A DNA stretch of 64,000 bases from Synchiropus splendidus (taxonomy: Eukaryota > Chordata > Actinopteri > Syngnathiformes > Callionymidae): the NCBI RefSeq assembly GCF_027744825.2, contig NC_071348.1, forward strand, positions 203,501-267,500. Direction: 5' to 3'. The notes under the pieces are model-generated. The model searched no databases and was not told the DNA's origin. It was given only the letters and a program-made list of their open reading frames with translations. The translations under genes were made by a program, and so were the position numbers. Below, one piece after another: positions 62,730 to 64,000 of this stretch; the first letter of the stretch is position 1; each line of letters starts with the position of its first letter.

Positions 62730-63584
62730 TGTCACTGCCCTATTTGCTTCTTCATCCCGTTTTGCTTCCAGGGCTCCGGCTTGTGACGTCATTTCCTGTC
62801 CGCATGTGCACATGGATGTGCAGCTGCTTGACTCATAAATTAGAATAAAATAGCAGCAAGCAAGTCATTAGGCCACGCCTCACTACACATTTGAATGACT
62901 TAAGTACTACGCCGACGTATTAACTGTATTTTAACCTTATTTTATATATATATATCACTACATTTCAGAATCAAATTTATTGCCATGGTCAGTGGGGAGC
63001 CCACTGACTAGGAAAGTGTTTTGGAATAAAGTGCAACAAACAACAAATAAAATAAATAGAATAAAATAACAACAAGGCTGTTCAGGAATTCAACAGTCTG
63101 AGGGCCGAGGGGAAGAAGCTGTTCCTGTGACGGGAGGTTGTGGTCTGGATGGACCGTAGCCTCCTGCCAGAGGGAAGAGGAACAAACAGTCCATGTCCAG
63201 GGTGAGAAGGGGCGAAGGCTCTGATCCCACCTGCACGTCTCTGGCTCCTGGAGACATACAGGTCCTGAAGAGGTGGCAGGCTGCAACCCATCACCTTCTC
63301 AGCAGAACGTACGCTGCGCTGCAGTCTGCTCTTGTATTATTATTATTATATTATTATTATTCAACAATTTGGATATTTTAACAAGATTTCAGATGAAGTA
63401 ATTGGATCTTTCTGTGCAATTTGCATGCAGTTTTCTATCTTGCCTACGAGGTCTCAGTTAATATGAGTATATACTCAGTAAATTACGTCTTGAAATACCA
63501 ATGTGCGCATGTGGACAGGAAATGGCGTCATAAAACTGAGCCCTGGAAGCAAAACGGGGTGAAGAAGCAAATAGGGCAGTGACA
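62730..63584 (+). mobile_element. Long-TIR non-autonomous DNA element (family 1), copy 3, with nested LINE
   Basis: Same TIRs, interior and orientation as copies 1 and 2, enlarged to 855 bp by a LINE fragment inserted after CACTACATTT. Without the insert it is close to 490 bp. A CRE (TGACGTCA) is intact at 62784-62791 in the left TIR; the right-hand ones are mutated. The right end is 336 bp upstream of the start codon of the next gene. Confidence 0.9.
62966..63333 (-). mobile_element. LINE 3' fragment nested in MITE copy 3, with coding tail
   Basis: The minus strand carries an open frame (63294-63082) reading LPPLQDLYVSRSQRR, HPGHGLFVPLPSGRR and RHRNSFFPSALRLLNS before a stop. This resembles the C-terminal tail of reverse-transcriptase polyproteins of fish non-LTR retrotransposons. 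The 3' UTR follows, ending CAATAAATTTGATTCTG. The 5' truncation is typical of LINE insertion. It is younger than the MITE that it interrupts. Confidence 0.82.
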
Positions 63585-63919
63585 GTTGTCCCTCACATCC
63601 ATGTGCATTTGTCATGGCGACAGACAGTTGTGATCATGTGACTTCTTCACACAAGTTTCCCCATGAAGGGACCAATCCGTAGCGTCTTGGATGAGATGAA
63701 ATAAGACGATCACAATCTTATGGCAGACACGCGAATATTTGAGAACGTTTGGTCATCGATTCATAGCTGAAGTAGTTCTACTTGCACTCCAGTAGGTGGC
63801 GTCAATCCAAGAAGTTTGCCAAAATGACTTAACCATAGAAGAAGTCGCGCGAGCCAATCACGTCCCGAGTTTTCCAGCTCCTTCCTGTTTTTGCCCCGCT
63901 CGCGACCCACGCTGTCGCC
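63585..63919 (+). promoter_or_regulatory. Promoter region of the last, partial gene
   Basis: Includes a CCAAT-box string (GAGCCAATCACG at about 63850-63861), about 65 bp before the start codon, in GC-rich, TATA-less sequence. Confidence 0.45.
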
Positions 63920-64000
63920 ATGAATCGTGCTGTTCCAATCTTTTGCTCTAAGCGCCTCTCGTCGCTTTTGTTGAGAAATAGACCGTTGAAAAGCGCTGGT
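63920..64000 (+). CDS. 5' end of an unidentified gene with a mitochondrial-type presequence (partial)
   Basis: The ATG in good context (gtcgccATGA) opens a frame that runs off the window after 27 codons. The peptide begins MNRAVPIFCSKRLSSLLL and continues with RNRPLKSAG. It is rich in Arg, Lys, Ser and Leu with no acidic residue, the pattern of an N-terminal mitochondrial targeting helix. The protein cannot be identified from this length. A CCAAT box upstream and the preceding MITE define the left border. Confidence 0.5.
   Translation, partial: MNRAVPIFCSKRLSSLLLRNRPLKSAG

Overview
This is nuclear genomic DNA of a ray-finned fish, probably a percomorph with a compact, pufferfish-like genome. 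The evidence is split vertebrate genes with canonical GT-AG introns, many of them only 70-120 bp long, short intergenic gaps, abundant microsatellites, and proteins that read clearly as PTDSS1, KIF13, RBM24, GRINA, SMPD3 and a PLEKHG4-type RhoGEF. The species call is an inference. I worked out exon joins by hand; reading phase closes at every junction of the seven multi-exon genes, except that the first plekhg4 exon is not seen.

Layout, left to right: (1) 1-2495, no gene recognised. (2) plekhg4-like RhoGEF (+, 2496-14125), with two introns filled by the same 16-bp minisatellite. (3) A divergent pair of MS4A-like four-transmembrane genes (- 15023-17769 and + 18049-19388), only about 280 bp apart. 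(4) ptdss1 (+, 21042-25184). (5) A decayed NHL-repeat remnant most like nhlrc1/malin (about 26035-26669). (6) kif13a-type kinesin-3 (+, 27240-50386), 40 coding exons including a 13-nt microexon, ending in a CAP-Gly domain. (7) rbm24 (+, 51708-54339). (8) grina (+, 56796-58572). (9) smpd3 (+, 60390-62451), with one GC-AG intron. (10) The start of another gene with a mitochondrial-type presequence (+, 63920 to the window end).

The genes do not form one pathway. Three touch lipid or membrane homeostasis (ptdss1, smpd3, grina). From general knowledge of human maps, nhlrc1-kif13a-rbm24 resembles human 6p22.3, plekhg4 and smpd3 resemble 16q22, and ptdss1 and grina resemble 8q, so the window is a mosaic of ancestral linkage groups.

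The most striking pattern is a mobile element. One non-autonomous family with long terminal inverted repeats is present three times, always in the same orientation and always ending 273-345 bp upstream of a start codon (ptdss1, grina and the last, partial gene). Its inverted repeats carry CRE, ETS and NRF1-like motifs, the typical set of TATA-less promoters. Other repeats are a hAT-like MITE inside a (TA)n tract, 5'-truncated LINE tails (one nested in a MITE copy), an intronic foldback hairpin, and a short head-to-head telomeric repeat in the smpd3 5' region.
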